From Saprospiraceae bacterium (GTDB lineage: Bacteria > Bacteroidota > Bacteroidia > Chitinophagales > Saprospiraceae): a DNA stretch of 64,000 nucleotides. Positions 45,366-54,497 of this stretch are shown one piece after another (within the stretch, counting starts at the first letter, position 1; each line of letters starts with the position of its first letter). The position numbers and the translations under genes are program-made. The notes under the pieces were generated by a model. The model was not told where the DNA came from. It searched no databases and saw only the letters and a list, made by a program, of their open reading frames with translations. The DNA lies in NCBI GenBank assembly GCA_016714085.1, contig JADJNW010000001.1, positions 124,001 to 188,000 of the forward strand. The letters run 5' to 3'.

Positions 45366-46208
45366 TCAAACTTGACTCTTCGCCATTTCCCAACCCACAA
45401 TCGCCTTTTTCCTTGCGCTGCCCCAATGATACTCGCCCAATTTGCCTTCTTTGCGGATGACGCGGTGACAAGGAATGAGATAAGCAATCGGATTATCGCC
45501 GACCGCTGAACCCACCGCCCGCGATGCGCCGGGTTGACCGATGCTTTCTGCGATTTGCCCGTAGGTGGTCACCGCGCCGAAAGGCACGCGTAGCAAGGCT
45601 TCCCAGACTTTTACCTGGAATTTGGTGCCATTGACCAATAAATGAAAACGCTTTTGCTCTTGGACGGAATTTGAAAATAAATGTCGGGTGAAATCGATCG
45701 TCGCATCAGGATTATATAATATCTCGGCGTTGCGCCATTTTTGTTGAAAGGCCTGCAAATGCTGGGCTTTGGTGTCATCGTTTACAAATTCCAAACCACA
45801 GATACCGCGCTCGGTCGCCGCCACAAAACATTCACCGAAAGGCGTATCGTGGTAGCCATAATCCATGCGCAGACGCTCGCCGCCACTTTTGAATTCCTGG
45901 GGTGTCACCGCTTCCAGCGTTACAAATAAATCGTACACCCGCGATTGACTCGACAGACCTGCCAGGTTGGCCGCCTCAATGATATTAGGCGTTTCGGCGA
46001 TTTTATTTTTCAGAAAATCGGTGGTCAAGTACTGCAAAAACTTCTTCGGGCTGATGCCTGCCCATTCGGTAAACATACGCTGAAAATGGTATGGACTCAA
46101 ATGCACTTGCGCCGCTACGTCGTCGAGGTTAGGCTGTTCTGTAAAATGTTCTGATAAATATTGAATCGCTTGCTCGATGCGCTGATAATTAATCGTTTCG
46201 GTGGTCAT
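45366..46208 (-). CDS. Ada-like methylated-DNA-protein cysteine methyltransferase with AraC domain
   Basis: About 280 residues from MTTETINYQRIEQAIQYL; the upstream start at 46256 is rejected as atypical. The N-terminal AraC helix-turn-helix (PNLDDVAAQVHLSPYHFQRMFTEWAGISPKKFLQYL) is joined to an O6-alkylguanine methyltransferase domain (FQVKVWEALLRVPFGAVTTYGQIAESIGQPGASRAVGSAVGDNP) with the acceptor Cys in IPCHRVIRKEG. It lacks the N-terminal zinc-Cys domain of E. coli Ada, so it cannot sense phosphotriesters that way. It repairs O6-methylguanine and may regulate alkylation repair, such as the glycosylase near 2.6 kb. Confidence 0.92.
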   Translation of the reverse strand: MTTETINYQRIEQAIQYLSEHFTEQPNLDDVAAQVHLSPYHFQRMFTEWAGISPKKFLQYLTTDFLKNKIAETPNIIEAANLAGLSSQSRVYDLFVTLEAVTPQEFKSGGERLRMDYGYHDTPFGECFVAATERGICGLEFVNDDTKAQHLQAFQQKWRNAEILYNPDATIDFTRHLFSNSVQEQKRFHLLVNGTKFQVKVWEALLRVPFGAVTTYGQIAESIGQPGASRAVGSAVGDNPIAYLIPCHRVIRKEGKLGEYHWGSARKKAIVGWEMAKSQV

Positions 46209-46343
46209 TATCGCTTTTTTTATTACAAAAGTACAAGCAAGTTTTGCCAGACACAACCCGATTGTTGCGGAAATGAGGATTGAGGTGTAAATTTGAAAGA
46301 TTTAATTTTTTATGTGTCCCTATCTTTTAAAAAGCGCAATAAA

Positions 46344-46830
46344 ATGAAAGATAAAATTTATGATATTGACAAAGAAGGAGATGAACTAATTATAAAAATG
46401 AAAATTTACAATCCTAAAACATATGATCTGATTAATAAAAAGAAGTAAAGACTCAGGCTATTGTTGAATTAATATTAAATAATATCGCTGAAAGACTCAT
46501 AGAAATAAAAAATCCTGAATTGATTATATTTGAAAATGGAGAACTCAAAACTAGTATTTCAAGATACAATTCTAGTGAATTAGAAAGCCAATTCCTGTAA
46601 TAATTAACCCAAACCATGTTCTCAAAATTTATTATGATTCAAAATAACTTGAAAATTTATTAGAAGAAAAGATTGCTGAAGTAGTAATGTTTCGAATAAT
46701 TGATATAGACGAAAAAAATTATTATTCAATCCCTTTAAATGGCGATAACATAGAAGATATTGAAGATATTAACAATTTAATCTCATGGAAATCTGTAAAA
46801 ATTTATAATTTCGATCATAAAATTGAATAA
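46344..46830 (+). pseudogene. Decayed hypothetical gene in the Ada-cydB spacer
   Basis: Three collinear plus-strand pieces give one AT-rich protein. They are MKDKIYDIDKEGDELIIKMK from ATG 46344, then KEVKTQAIVELILNNIAERLIE through GELKTSISRYNSSELE after a missing A in A5 at 46437-46441, then PIPVIINPNHVLKIYYDSK after a missing base near 46585. A TAA at about 46647 is followed in the same frame by LENLLEEKIAEVVMFRIIDIDEKN to a stop at 46828. Another in-frame piece (MEFELYSSSNQEIILKRV) follows at 46857-46937 and overlaps the cydB end. Two frameshifts plus a nonsense codon point to decay. It is unlike any family I know, possibly a small immunity-type or phage-defence protein. Confidence 0.6.
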
Positions 46831-46930
46831 AACAGACCACCTCAGTTCTTTGGGAAATGGAGTTTGAGTTATATTCCTCTTCAAATCAAGAAATTATATT
46901 AAAACGTGTAAAAGAAAAGGATTTAGGTTC

Positions 46931-47959
46931 TCAATAACTCGTCTCATCCAATTTCACCTTACCCCGGAACGTCCAGAATACAAAACCAGTGTAAGTGGCT
47001 ACCAATGGTGCGCCTATAGCAGCCATCGTGAGCATAATGCGCAAGGATTTCTCGGAAGAAGCGGCATTGTAGATCGTTAAATTGTATTGAGGATCAATCG
47101 TAGAAAGGATGAGCACAGGATATAATTCTATTGCCACCAAAATTAATAATAATGCCACGGTCAGGGATGAAAACAAAAATGCTTGCCAATACTTGCGTTT
47201 GGCGGCTAAACGCGGCACATTCGCAATGCTCAGAAACGCCAGCACCGGCACGATAAATAAGGCTGGCGATTGTTTAAAATCATCCGATAAATGCGGAATA
47301 TAAATTAAAGTATAAAGTGTAAGAATGCTGAAACTCAACACAAAAAATATAATTGCTCGCTTGAGCAGTAAAGTGACTTTGGCGAACAATCGCCCTTCGG
47401 TTTTCATCGTCAAGTAAATCGCGCCGTGCATCGCAAAAAGCGCTACGGTGGTCAGTCCTGTCATCAAAGCATAAGGATTCAAAAATTCTAACCAATGCCC
47501 TTGAAATTCAAAGTTTTCGCCAAGCGCAATGCCTTGTAATACATTTCCCAGCACTACGCCCAATAAAAATGCCAGCAAAATGCTTGATATTGAATAACTT
47601 ATGTCCCACATGCTGCGCCACCAAAGCATGGGTTCTTTGCTGCGAAATTCTATCGAAACCGCCCGAAAAATAAGCGCTGCCAAAAACAGCATAAATGGAA
47701 TGTACATCCCTGAAAACAAAGAAGCATATACTACCGGAAAGCCCGCAAACAGTGCGCCTCCGCCTATTACCAGCCACACTTCATTCCCATCCCATACCGG
47801 GCCAACCGCATTCAAGGCGATGCGCCGACTTTCTTCTTTTTTGAATAATAAATGCAAAGCGCCCGCGCCAAGATCAAAGCCATCCAAAATCGCGTAGCCA
47901 CTAAATAAGCCGCCAACTACCAAAAACCACCAGGTGGGATAATCTATGCCTAAAAACAT
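46931..47959 (-). CDS. cydB: Cytochrome bd ubiquinol oxidase subunit II
   Basis: 342 residues with about nine membrane helices. The N-terminus YPTWWFLVVGGLFSGYAILDGFDLGAGALHLLF is the CydB signature, followed by GPVWDGNEVWLVIGGGALFAGFPVVYA. The pair with CydA forms a quinol oxidase with high oxygen affinity in the cytoplasmic membrane. cydA lies 54 bp upstream on the same strand, and they are one operon. The spacer carries repeated AAATTTGAAA words. Its stop overlaps the end of the decayed gene on the other strand. Confidence 0.95.
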   Translation of the reverse strand: MFLGIDYPTWWFLVVGGLFSGYAILDGFDLGAGALHLLFKKEESRRIALNAVGPVWDGNEVWLVIGGGALFAGFPVVYASLFSGMYIPFMLFLAALIFRAVSIEFRSKEPMLWWRSMWDISYSISSILLAFLLGVVLGNVLQGIALGENFEFQGHWLEFLNPYALMTGLTTVALFAMHGAIYLTMKTEGRLFAKVTLLLKRAIIFFVLSFSILTLYTLIYIPHLSDDFKQSPALFIVPVLAFLSIANVPRLAAKRKYWQAFLFSSLTVALLLILVAIELYPVLILSTIDPQYNLTIYNAASSEKSLRIMLTMAAIGAPLVATYTGFVFWTFRGKVKLDETSY

Positions 47960-48013
47960 GATTCAAATTTGAAATGAGAAATTTGAAAACCTAAAAACTT
48001 GAAACATCTAACC

Positions 48014-49393
48014 TTAAACATTTAAAGCTTTCGCCATTTCTTGTAATTTCGGACGATGATCTTGTAAATCGCTACCATCTTCCGGACCGTGTTGTATTTT
48101 TTTATTCAACAAGTAAATAAACAATGTAAATAAAAGTAAATAAATCAAGAAAAACATGATTAAAGAAAATAAAATCTGATCCGCAGTGACTACTTTGGAT
48201 AAAGCATCGGAAGTGCGCAGCAAACCATACACCACCCAGGGTTGACGCCCCATTTCGGCAGCAAACCAACCGAATTGATTGGCAATTTGCGGCAGCAATA
48301 CCGCCCAAACAAATACCCAAAGCAACCAGCGTTGTTGGAATAATTTACCTCGCCAACATTGAACGCTGGCATATAATGTAAGCGCTATCAAGAATATTCC
48401 AATCGCTACCATAATATGATAAAATTGAAAAATCGCGTTCAGCGCTGTCGGACGTTCGTTTTCAGGGAAACTATTTAATCCTTTTACAGGTGTTTTAAAA
48501 TTTTGATATAATAAAAATGTCAAACCGCCCGGAATCTTGATGCCCATCGTTTCTTGAGTTTCTTTATTTACCCAGCCCAATAAGAACATATCCGCCACAG
48601 CGAGACTATCGAAATGCCCTTCCAATGCTGCCAGTTTCGCAGGTTGATTATGCGCAACGCCGTCGGCAGCTTTATGTCCTGTGAGCAATTGCGAAAGCGA
48701 AGCAACGGCAGCAATTGCTAATGCGATTTTAAAAGCTTTTTTAGAAATTTCAATATGTCGATTTTTTAATATATACCAGGCATGAACGCTCAAAATCAAG
48801 AATGCCCCTGCTAAAAATGCGCCCACCCAAACGTGCAGCAGCCGATCCACACTTGAAGGATTGAACACCATCGCCCAAAAATCGGTAATTTCGGCACGAG
48901 CATTGAGTCCTTCGCCCACAATATGATAGCCCGCAGGTGTTTGTTGCCAGGAATTTGCCACCACAATCCATACCGCCGAAAACATCGAACCCAGCCACAC
49001 GCCAAGCGTTGCAATAAAATGCACCTTCGGGCTCACTTTATTCCAACCGAATAATAAAATACCCAGGAATCCGCTTTCCAAAGCAAAAGCAAAAATGCCT
49101 TCCGCCGCCAGCGCCGAGCCAAATACGTCGCCGACATAGCGCGAGTAAGTCGCCCAATTGGTGCCGAATTCAAATTCCATCACAATGCCCGTGGCCACGC
49201 CGATTCCGAAGGTCAAGGCAAAAATTTTCGTCCAGAACCGCGCCATTTGTTCATAGACCTGCTCCTTCGTGCGCAGGTACATCCCTTCCATAAATACCAT
49301 CACCAAACCCAGACCAATGCTCAGCGGCGGGTAGATATAATGAAAAGCAACCGTGAAAGCAAATTGTATGCGGGCAAGAATTTCGACATCCAT
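48014..49393 (-). CDS. cydA: Cytochrome bd ubiquinol oxidase subunit I
   Basis: About 459 residues from MDVEILARIQFAFTVAFHYIYPPLSIGL; a longer in-frame start at 49453 is rejected. The His in FHYIYPP is the expected b595 ligand, and GVATGIVMEFEFGTNWATYSRYVGDVFGSALAAEGIFAF contains the conserved Glu region. GWFAAEMGRQPWVVYGLLRTSDA holds the Met ligand region of heme b558. The quinol-loop is short. Expression probably responds to oxygen through the TGAT-N4-ATCA site about 43 bp upstream of a predicted start. Confidence 0.96.
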   Translation of the reverse strand: MDVEILARIQFAFTVAFHYIYPPLSIGLGLVMVFMEGMYLRTKEQVYEQMARFWTKIFALTFGIGVATGIVMEFEFGTNWATYSRYVGDVFGSALAAEGIFAFALESGFLGILLFGWNKVSPKVHFIATLGVWLGSMFSAVWIVVANSWQQTPAGYHIVGEGLNARAEITDFWAMVFNPSSVDRLLHVWVGAFLAGAFLILSVHAWYILKNRHIEISKKAFKIALAIAAVASLSQLLTGHKAADGVAHNQPAKLAALEGHFDSLAVADMFLLGWVNKETQETMGIKIPGGLTFLLYQNFKTPVKGLNSFPENERPTALNAIFQFYHIMVAIGIFLIALTLYASVQCWRGKLFQQRWLLWVFVWAVLLPQIANQFGWFAAEMGRQPWVVYGLLRTSDALSKVVTADQILFSLIMFFLIYLLLFTLFIYLLNKKIQHGPEDGSDLQDHRPKLQEMAKALNV

Positions 49394-49481
49394 ATTTAAA
49401 TTGTTGATTGCCAATTGGTTATTGCCAATAAAAGCAAAAATAAAAACAATCACAATAATAAAACTTTCGCAGCTTGCTTGG

Positions 49482-49499
49482 TTGTGATACCTATCACAA
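49482..49499 (-). promoter_or_regulatory. FNR/CRP-type site upstream of cydA
   Basis: TTGTGATA-CC-TATCACAA, perfect 8-bp arms, contains TGAT-N4-ATCA and also fits TGTGA-N6-TCACA. A TATTATTG -7-like box at 49460-49453 predicts a start near 49447, placing the site centre near -43, an activator position. The regulator is not in the window. Confidence 0.75.
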
Positions 49500-49604
49500 A
49501 AATAATTATTTGGATTGAATAAAAATTAAAGATGCTTTCAACAATTTTTATTTATATACCATGAATTTACAGAATATTTTTTATTAAAACTTTATTATAA
49601 ATAA

Positions 49605-50450
49605 TCAATGGTAAATAAATTCCATACTTACATCCCAAAGTCTTTTAGCTAATTCATCATTACGCGCTAATCGGCTGGGTTTTCTAATCTTTTGTTTTTC
49701 ATCAAAAAATTGTCCATTAATTTTATTTACTTTTGGGGAAGCCGCTAAATAAATAGAGGTTTGCGCGCCTTTTTCAGGCGACATCAAAAATGGTTTCACG
49801 AGACTCCAAACGTTACTTACCAAGCCAACAGCATTTTTAGTAGCAATATCAGTCGCCACGCCGCCCGGATGTAAAGAATTACATATCATATCAGGATAAC
49901 GACGTGTAAATTCTCGTGTAAATAATACATTCGCTAATTTTGATTGCGCATAAGCTTCAAATCCATAATATTTTTTAATCGATTTTTCACCGCGCAAATT
50001 ATTAAAATCGATTTTACCACTATAATGTCCATTCGACGAAACGTTTACTATTCTTGGCTTTTCGGCTGCTTGTAAAGAAGGTAATAATAAATTAGTTAAT
50101 AAAAAATGCCCCAAATGATTGACGCCAAATTGCATTTCAAAACCTTCCGCCGTTTTTTGTAAATAACTCGTATAATGGGCCGCATTATTAATTAATACAT
50201 CCAATTTATTATATCGGGTATTAAAATTTTCGACGCAATTTTTAATAGAATCAAAACTCGCCAGATCAAGATGCAGCGCCTCCACTTGATCATTATTACT
50301 CTCTTTTTTAATATCGATTAAAGCTTGACTCGCTTTTTCCATATTGCGGCAAGCGATAACGACCCTTGCGCCCATACGCGCCAAGCCAATAGCTGTGGCT
50401 TTGCCGATGCCGTCGTTGCCGCCGGTGATGAGAATAATTTTATCTTGCAT
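49605..50450 (-). CDS. Short-chain dehydrogenase/reductase (retinol-dehydrogenase-like)
   Basis: 281 residues. The Rossmann start is KIILITGGNDGIGKATAIGLA (TGGxxGIG NAD(P) motif), followed by LDVLINNAAHYTSYLQKTAEGFEMQFGVNHLGHFLLTNLLLP with the NNA motif, PRIVNVSSNGHYSG for the catalytic Ser, and YGFEAYAQSKLANVLFTREF for Y-x3-K. Close in form to the RDH-like SDRs that reduce aldehydes or ketones with NADPH. Substrate unknown. It starts about 330 bp from the divergent DUF6090 gene. Confidence 0.92.
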   Translation of the reverse strand: MQDKIILITGGNDGIGKATAIGLARMGARVVIACRNMEKASQALIDIKKESNNDQVEALHLDLASFDSIKNCVENFNTRYNKLDVLINNAAHYTSYLQKTAEGFEMQFGVNHLGHFLLTNLLLPSLQAAEKPRIVNVSSNGHYSGKIDFNNLRGEKSIKKYYGFEAYAQSKLANVLFTREFTRRYPDMICNSLHPGGVATDIATKNAVGLVSNVWSLVKPFLMSPEKGAQTSIYLAASPKVNKINGQFFDEKQKIRKPSRLARNDELAKRLWDVSMEFIYH

Positions 50451-50590
50451 AAAATTGATTGAATTGTTTTAAACATAACAAATGTAGGTAACGATAGGTT
50501 ATTTTATTGGAAAATGTAAAGAAAAAAGGAAATTGAAATATGAAAGAATAAATCAATATTGCAAATATGAAGGAAAGGATATAAATTTAG

Positions 50591-50755
50591 CAGTGGCAAT
50601 TGCGTATATAAGCGATTACAAACGTTTAGTGGCCGTTTGTGGCAAATCCATTCCTTTGGAATAATCGGATAATGAAAATTAATATTGATTATCAATGAGT
50701 TAGTATAGGAAACTATAAGAGAAATATACGCAATGCGGCAACACACATGTTAGCC
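50591..50755. repeat. attC-like inverted repeat upstream of the DUF6090 gene
   Basis: Arms ATTGCGTATAT (50599-50609) and ATATACGCAAT (50724-50734) are perfectly complementary, within longer imperfect arms. The element ends in GTTAGCC at 50749-50755, whose reverse complement GGCTAAC opens the element downstream of the gene. The rest of the 50451-50778 spacer holds no gene. Confidence 0.5.
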
Positions 50756-50778
50756 TTCATTAGAACAAGCAGAAACAA

Positions 50779-51570
50779 ATGATAAAATTCTTTAGAAAAA
50801 TCAGACAAAAATTACTCTCCGAAAACAAATTCGGAAAATATCTGATTTATGCCATTGGTGAAATTTTTCTTGTTGTCATTGGAATTTTAATTGCTTTACA
50901 AATTAATAATTGGAATGAGGAGCGTAAAGACTCAATAAAAGAACAACAAATTTTAAGTCAATTGAAGGAGGATTATGAGGCAAATCTTAAACAATTGGAT
51001 CAAAAAATTTCTTCTCGAATGTCAATTATTCAAGCAGGCAATGAAATATTAAAATACATAGATCAGCCGACAAACATCCACAATGATAGTATTGTATCAA
51101 AATTAAGCGTGATTAGTGGATGGGCTACATTCGACCCTATTCAAAATGATTTATTCGTTTCAGGAAATATACGATTAATTAAAAATAGTAAGTTAAAACG
51201 TCTCCTTTCGAATTGGTCATCTGATATTGTTGCTTTACAAGAGGTTGAGGTTATATGGACGAAAATGTTGTGGGAGTCAGCTATTCCCTTATTTGTGAGA
51301 AATGAAATTATGATGGATGTATTCACCAAATGGTGGAGTGATGAGAATAATCTTAAATGGATTTTGGAAGGATCAGCAAGTAATCCTTTTGAGAAACGGA
51401 AATTAGATAAAACTGTCGAGGTCAGTGATGTATTAATAAATAAAGAACTTGAAGGTATAGTGTCTGTTGCTATTTCACTAAATCAATCAGCCAATATTCA
51501 ATCTCAGGTTCTGCGCAAGCGTATTATAGAAACACTAGAATTACTGGATCAAGATATCAAAATCAAATAA
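50779..51570 (+). CDS. DUF6090-family membrane protein in a cassette-like unit
   Basis: A 263-residue protein. The N-terminus MIKFFRKIRQKLLSENKFGKYL is basic and amphipathic. It is followed by one membrane helix (YAIGEIFLVVIGILIALQI, about residues 24-42) and the near-invariant NNWNEERKDSIKEQQILSQLKEDY, the DUF6090 signature. The remainder is helical, with a Trp-rich stretch (LEWSSDIV-like, MLWESAIPL, WWSDENNLKW), and probably extracytoplasmic. Function unknown. It starts 24 bp after one attC-like repeat and ends 5 bp before another, so a single-gene mobile cassette is inferred. Confidence 0.85.
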   Translation: MIKFFRKIRQKLLSENKFGKYLIYAIGEIFLVVIGILIALQINNWNEERKDSIKEQQILSQLKEDYEANLKQLDQKISSRMSIIQAGNEILKYIDQPTNIHNDSIVSKLSVISGWATFDPIQNDLFVSGNIRLIKNSKLKRLLSNWSSDIVALQEVEVIWTKMLWESAIPLFVRNEIMMDVFTKWWSDENNLKWILEGSASNPFEKRKLDKTVEVSDVLINKELEGIVSVAISLNQSANIQSQVLRKRIIETLELLDQDIKIK

Positions 51571-51575
51571 CGAAA

Positions 51576-51642
51576 GGCTAACATGTATATGAAATCATAG
51601 CCGCCTATCGGCAGACTACGCTTCATATACTCACCGTTACCC
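51576..51642. repeat. attC-like hairpin downstream of the DUF6090 gene
   Basis: GGCTAAC at 51576 and GTTACCC at 51636 form near-complementary ends (6 of 7). Internally TATATGAA/TTCATATA pair, and GCCG-CCTAT-CGGC makes a small apical stem. Overall 67 bp with bulged asymmetry, as in integron attC sites, but the terminal heptamers deviate from the classical RYYYAAC/GTTRRRY. Confidence 0.55.
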
Positions 51643-51714
51643 AATATCACTTCACCAAATTCACTTAACCTTACTCACTCCAAGTAAATTTCCTATTTTA
51701 GCCGCAAAAACAAG

Positions 51715-52731
51715 ATGCTCATTAATCTCATCAGCGATACGGTGACCAAACCCACCCCGGAGATGCTGCAAGCCATGCTGCAAGCGGAGGTTGGCGATGA
51801 TGTATTCGGCGAAGACCCTACGGTGAATTCGCTGGAAGCCAAGGCTGCTGGGCTTTTTGGCAAGGAAGCGGCGCTTTTTTGTCCCAGCGGCACGATGACC
51901 AATCAGATTGCGCTCAAGGTGCATACGCAGCCTTTGGATGAAGTGATATGTGATGAATTTTCACATATTTATCAATATGAAGTGGGCGGATATGCTTATA
52001 ATTCGGGCATCGGCATCAATTTAATTAAAGGTACGAACGGCAAAATTACATCGGAACAAGTCGCTAATGCGATTAAACCGGTGTACGATTGGTTGCCGAT
52101 TAGTAAGTTGGTTGTGCTGGAAAACACTGCGAATAAAGGCGGCGGGAGTTATTATACATTGGAGGAAATATTACCTATTAGTAAGCTTTGTCGGGATCGG
52201 GGATTAAATATTCACTTGGATGGCGCACGAATATTTAATGCTCTGGTGGAAACAGGCGAAAGTACGCTTGAAGTCGGCAAAGCATTTGATAGCATTTCTA
52301 TTTGTTTGTCAAAAGGATTGGGTGCACCGATTGGCTCTTTATTGATTGGAAATCAGACCTTTATCAAGCAAGCGCGGCGTGTGCGTAAGGTGATGGGCGG
52401 CGGTATGCGGCAAGCGGGTTATCTGGCGGCGGCGGGGATTTATGCTTTGGATCATCATGTGCAGCGATTGAAAGATGATAATGATCGCGCTAAATTGATT
52501 GGAAAAACGCTGGAATCTCTGGATTATGTAGAAAATGTGCGCCCGGTGCAGACCAATATTGTGATATTCGATGTAAAATCGCCTTATACTGCATCATCTT
52601 TTTTAGAAAAACTAAAAACAGAAGATGTAAATGCTACCGCTTTTGGGCCGCAGACCATAAGGTTTGTTACTCATTTGGATTTTACCGAAGCGATGCTGGA
52701 AAAAACATTACAAATATTAAAGGAGATGTAA
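51715..52731 (+). CDS. ltaE: Low-specificity L-threonine aldolase
   Basis: 338 residues of the GntG/threonine aldolase PLP family. LISDTVTKPTPEMLQAMLQAEVGDDVFGEDPTVNSLE is the N-terminal signature, FCPSGTMTNQIALKVHTQP the cofactor phosphate region, NIHLDGARIFNALVETG holds the PLP-binding Asp, and SICLSKGLGAPIGSLLIG the Schiff-base Lys. It cleaves threonine or allo-threonine to glycine and acetaldehyde. It starts about 70 bp after the attC-like hairpin, with a TATTTTAG -7-like box just upstream of the ATG. Confidence 0.94.
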   Translation: MLINLISDTVTKPTPEMLQAMLQAEVGDDVFGEDPTVNSLEAKAAGLFGKEAALFCPSGTMTNQIALKVHTQPLDEVICDEFSHIYQYEVGGYAYNSGIGINLIKGTNGKITSEQVANAIKPVYDWLPISKLVVLENTANKGGGSYYTLEEILPISKLCRDRGLNIHLDGARIFNALVETGESTLEVGKAFDSISICLSKGLGAPIGSLLIGNQTFIKQARRVRKVMGGGMRQAGYLAAAGIYALDHHVQRLKDDNDRAKLIGKTLESLDYVENVRPVQTNIVIFDVKSPYTASSFLEKLKTEDVNATAFGPQTIRFVTHLDFTEAMLEKTLQILKEM

Positions 52732-52755
52732 TATTATTATATTTTTTTTTAACAC

Positions 52756-52798
52756 ATAGGCACATAGTTCTATTTTTGTTTAAAAACTATGCGCCTAT
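52756..52798. terminator. Hairpin between convergent aldolase and mutase genes
   Basis: ATAGGCACATAGTT pairs with AACTATGCGCCTAT at 13 of 14 positions around a T-rich loop. It probably terminates both genes, though T-runs are weak. Confidence 0.55.
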
Positions 52799-52816
52799 TG
52801 TATTAAATTATAATAT

Positions 52817-54214
52817 TCACGCAAATAAAGTCGCTTTCGCTGCATCCAAAATATTGCGCACTTCTTTGGCATCTTCTGCTTGAGCATACACACGCAGTAC
52901 CGGCTCGGTGCCGGAGGCGCGCAGCATCACCCAACGGTCGTTGCCGAGATTGAATTTAAAGCCGTCAATCGTTTCGAGCGATTCTACTTTATAATTTCCA
53001 AAGGAAGTGTAAGGATTTTCTTTACAACGTTTGATAACTGCCTGTTTTTGAGTCTCTTCGATATGTAAATCATCTCTATCGCAATTAAAAGCGCCGACAT
53101 GGTCATAGACTTCCTGAATCAATTGCTTCACGGATTTGCCCGTTTTTGCCATAAATTCCAGAATCATCAAGCCGATCCAAATGCCGTCGCGTTCCGGGAT
53201 ATGCCCTTTTACTGCCAAGCCGCCAGATTCTTCGCCACCCACAAGTACGTCTTCTTGGGCCATGATTTCGGCGATATATTTGAAGCCAATTTTTGTTACT
53301 TCGATCTCCAGACCAAACTGCTCCGCCATTTTTTTCATCTTATCCGTCACGGAGAATGTAATAACGACTTTACCGTTTTGCTTTTTATATTTATAAGTAT
53401 ATAATAATAGTAATAATAAAATATGATGCGAATCCACAAAATTGCCATCCTCATCGTACATCCCGATGCGATCGGCGTCACCGTCATTAGCAATGCCCAA
53501 TGCAATATCGGGGTCATTTTTAATCAAATCTGAAAACTCCTGCAAGTTCCGATGAATCGGCTCCGGCGCTTGCCCGTGAAAGCCAGGATTATCATCACAA
53601 TGTAATAAAACCGCATGGGGGAATAAACGGCGCATCGCGTTCTGACCCGCGCCAAACATGGCATCGTAAGCAATTTTTATGCCCGTACTTTTAATCAAAT
53701 TCAAGTCAAATCCAGCCGCCACATGGTCAAGATACATTTGCTCTAAGTCCACATATTCCAGCAAACCTTTGGCTTGCATTTCCTCGAGCGAAGGCAAGTT
53801 TAAATTGGTTGAATCCGGCACCATCGTTTCCACTTCAGCGATTTGGTCTGGTCCGGTTGGGCCACCCAAATGTGATTTCAATTTAAAACCATTATAAGAA
53901 GGTGGATTATGGCTTGCCGTGATGACGATACCCTGATCAGAATTAGTTTTTACGACACCCAGCGAAACCATTGGCGTGGAGACGAAGCCTTTGGCCATGA
54001 TGGTTTTGATGCCATGCGCTGCCAGCACTTGTGCGGAAGTTTCTGCAAAAAGTTGACCCCCAAAGCGACAATCGTGCCCGATGACGACTTGCTTGCCACC
54101 ATTTCTCTTCAGCCAAAGGGCAGTGCCTTCGGCTACGCGCTTTACATTCTCAACCGTATAATCGAGGGCAATAATGGCTCGCCAGCCGTCCGTTCCGAAT
54201 TTTATTTGGCTCAT
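52817..54214 (-). CDS. Phosphoglucomutase/phosphomannomutase-family enzyme
   Basis: A 465-residue alpha-D-phosphohexomutase. IKFGTDGWRAII at the start, VITASHNPPSYNGFKLK (phosphoserine loop, catalytic Ser in TASHNP), GIANDGDADRIGMYDEDG (metal-binding DxDxD) and VGGEESGGLAVKGHIPERDG (sugar-binding loop) appear in the normal order. The C-terminal phosphate loop is LRASGTEPVLRVYAQA. It interconverts hexose-1- and 6-phosphates, either Glc/Man or GlcN; GlmM is usually a little shorter, so substrate choice is open. Monocistronic here. Confidence 0.93.
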   Translation of the reverse strand: MSQIKFGTDGWRAIIALDYTVENVKRVAEGTALWLKRNGGKQVVIGHDCRFGGQLFAETSAQVLAAHGIKTIMAKGFVSTPMVSLGVVKTNSDQGIVITASHNPPSYNGFKLKSHLGGPTGPDQIAEVETMVPDSTNLNLPSLEEMQAKGLLEYVDLEQMYLDHVAAGFDLNLIKSTGIKIAYDAMFGAGQNAMRRLFPHAVLLHCDDNPGFHGQAPEPIHRNLQEFSDLIKNDPDIALGIANDGDADRIGMYDEDGNFVDSHHILLLLLLYTYKYKKQNGKVVITFSVTDKMKKMAEQFGLEIEVTKIGFKYIAEIMAQEDVLVGGEESGGLAVKGHIPERDGIWIGLMILEFMAKTGKSVKQLIQEVYDHVGAFNCDRDDLHIEETQKQAVIKRCKENPYTSFGNYKVESLETIDGFKFNLGNDRWVMLRASGTEPVLRVYAQAEDAKEVRNILDAAKATLFA

Positions 54215-54299
54215 ATTTTAAAATATCAGATTTAAGTCGCCTTTGATGATCTATGGCGACCAAAGTATGTCAGAAGTCAGATTTATCAAAGCAAAAATA

Positions 54300-54490
54300 G
54301 AGATGAAAACCACAAAACCACAAAATTTTAAATGTAAAATGTATTAACTTTCCTTTTTAAACCGCAAAACCGCAAAATTTTAAATATAAAATGTAAAAAT
54401 CTTGAGCGGCGAGTACTTTTGAGTTTTATTCCGAAGGAATCCCATTGGGGCATTTCGCGGTTTTATGATATAACCATCCCTTTGGGGCAT
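54300..54490. repeat. Tandem and inverted word repeats before pcm
   Basis: A unit like AAACCACAAAACCACAAAATTTTAAATGTAAAATGTA (given here in outline) at 54305-54345 recurs at 54358-54400 with CCGC for CCAC. CCCATTGGGGCATTT and CCCTTTGGGGCATTT form a second pair at about 54442 and 54478. GCGGTTTTA and TTTTACATTT are inverted copies of the first unit. The element runs up to the pcm ATG. Confidence 0.6.
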
Positions 54491-54497
54491 TTTACAT

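Noticed and set aside
54300..54490. Possible CRISPR array before pcm
   Set aside because: Repeats are few, degenerate and unequal, without regular spacers or cas genes.
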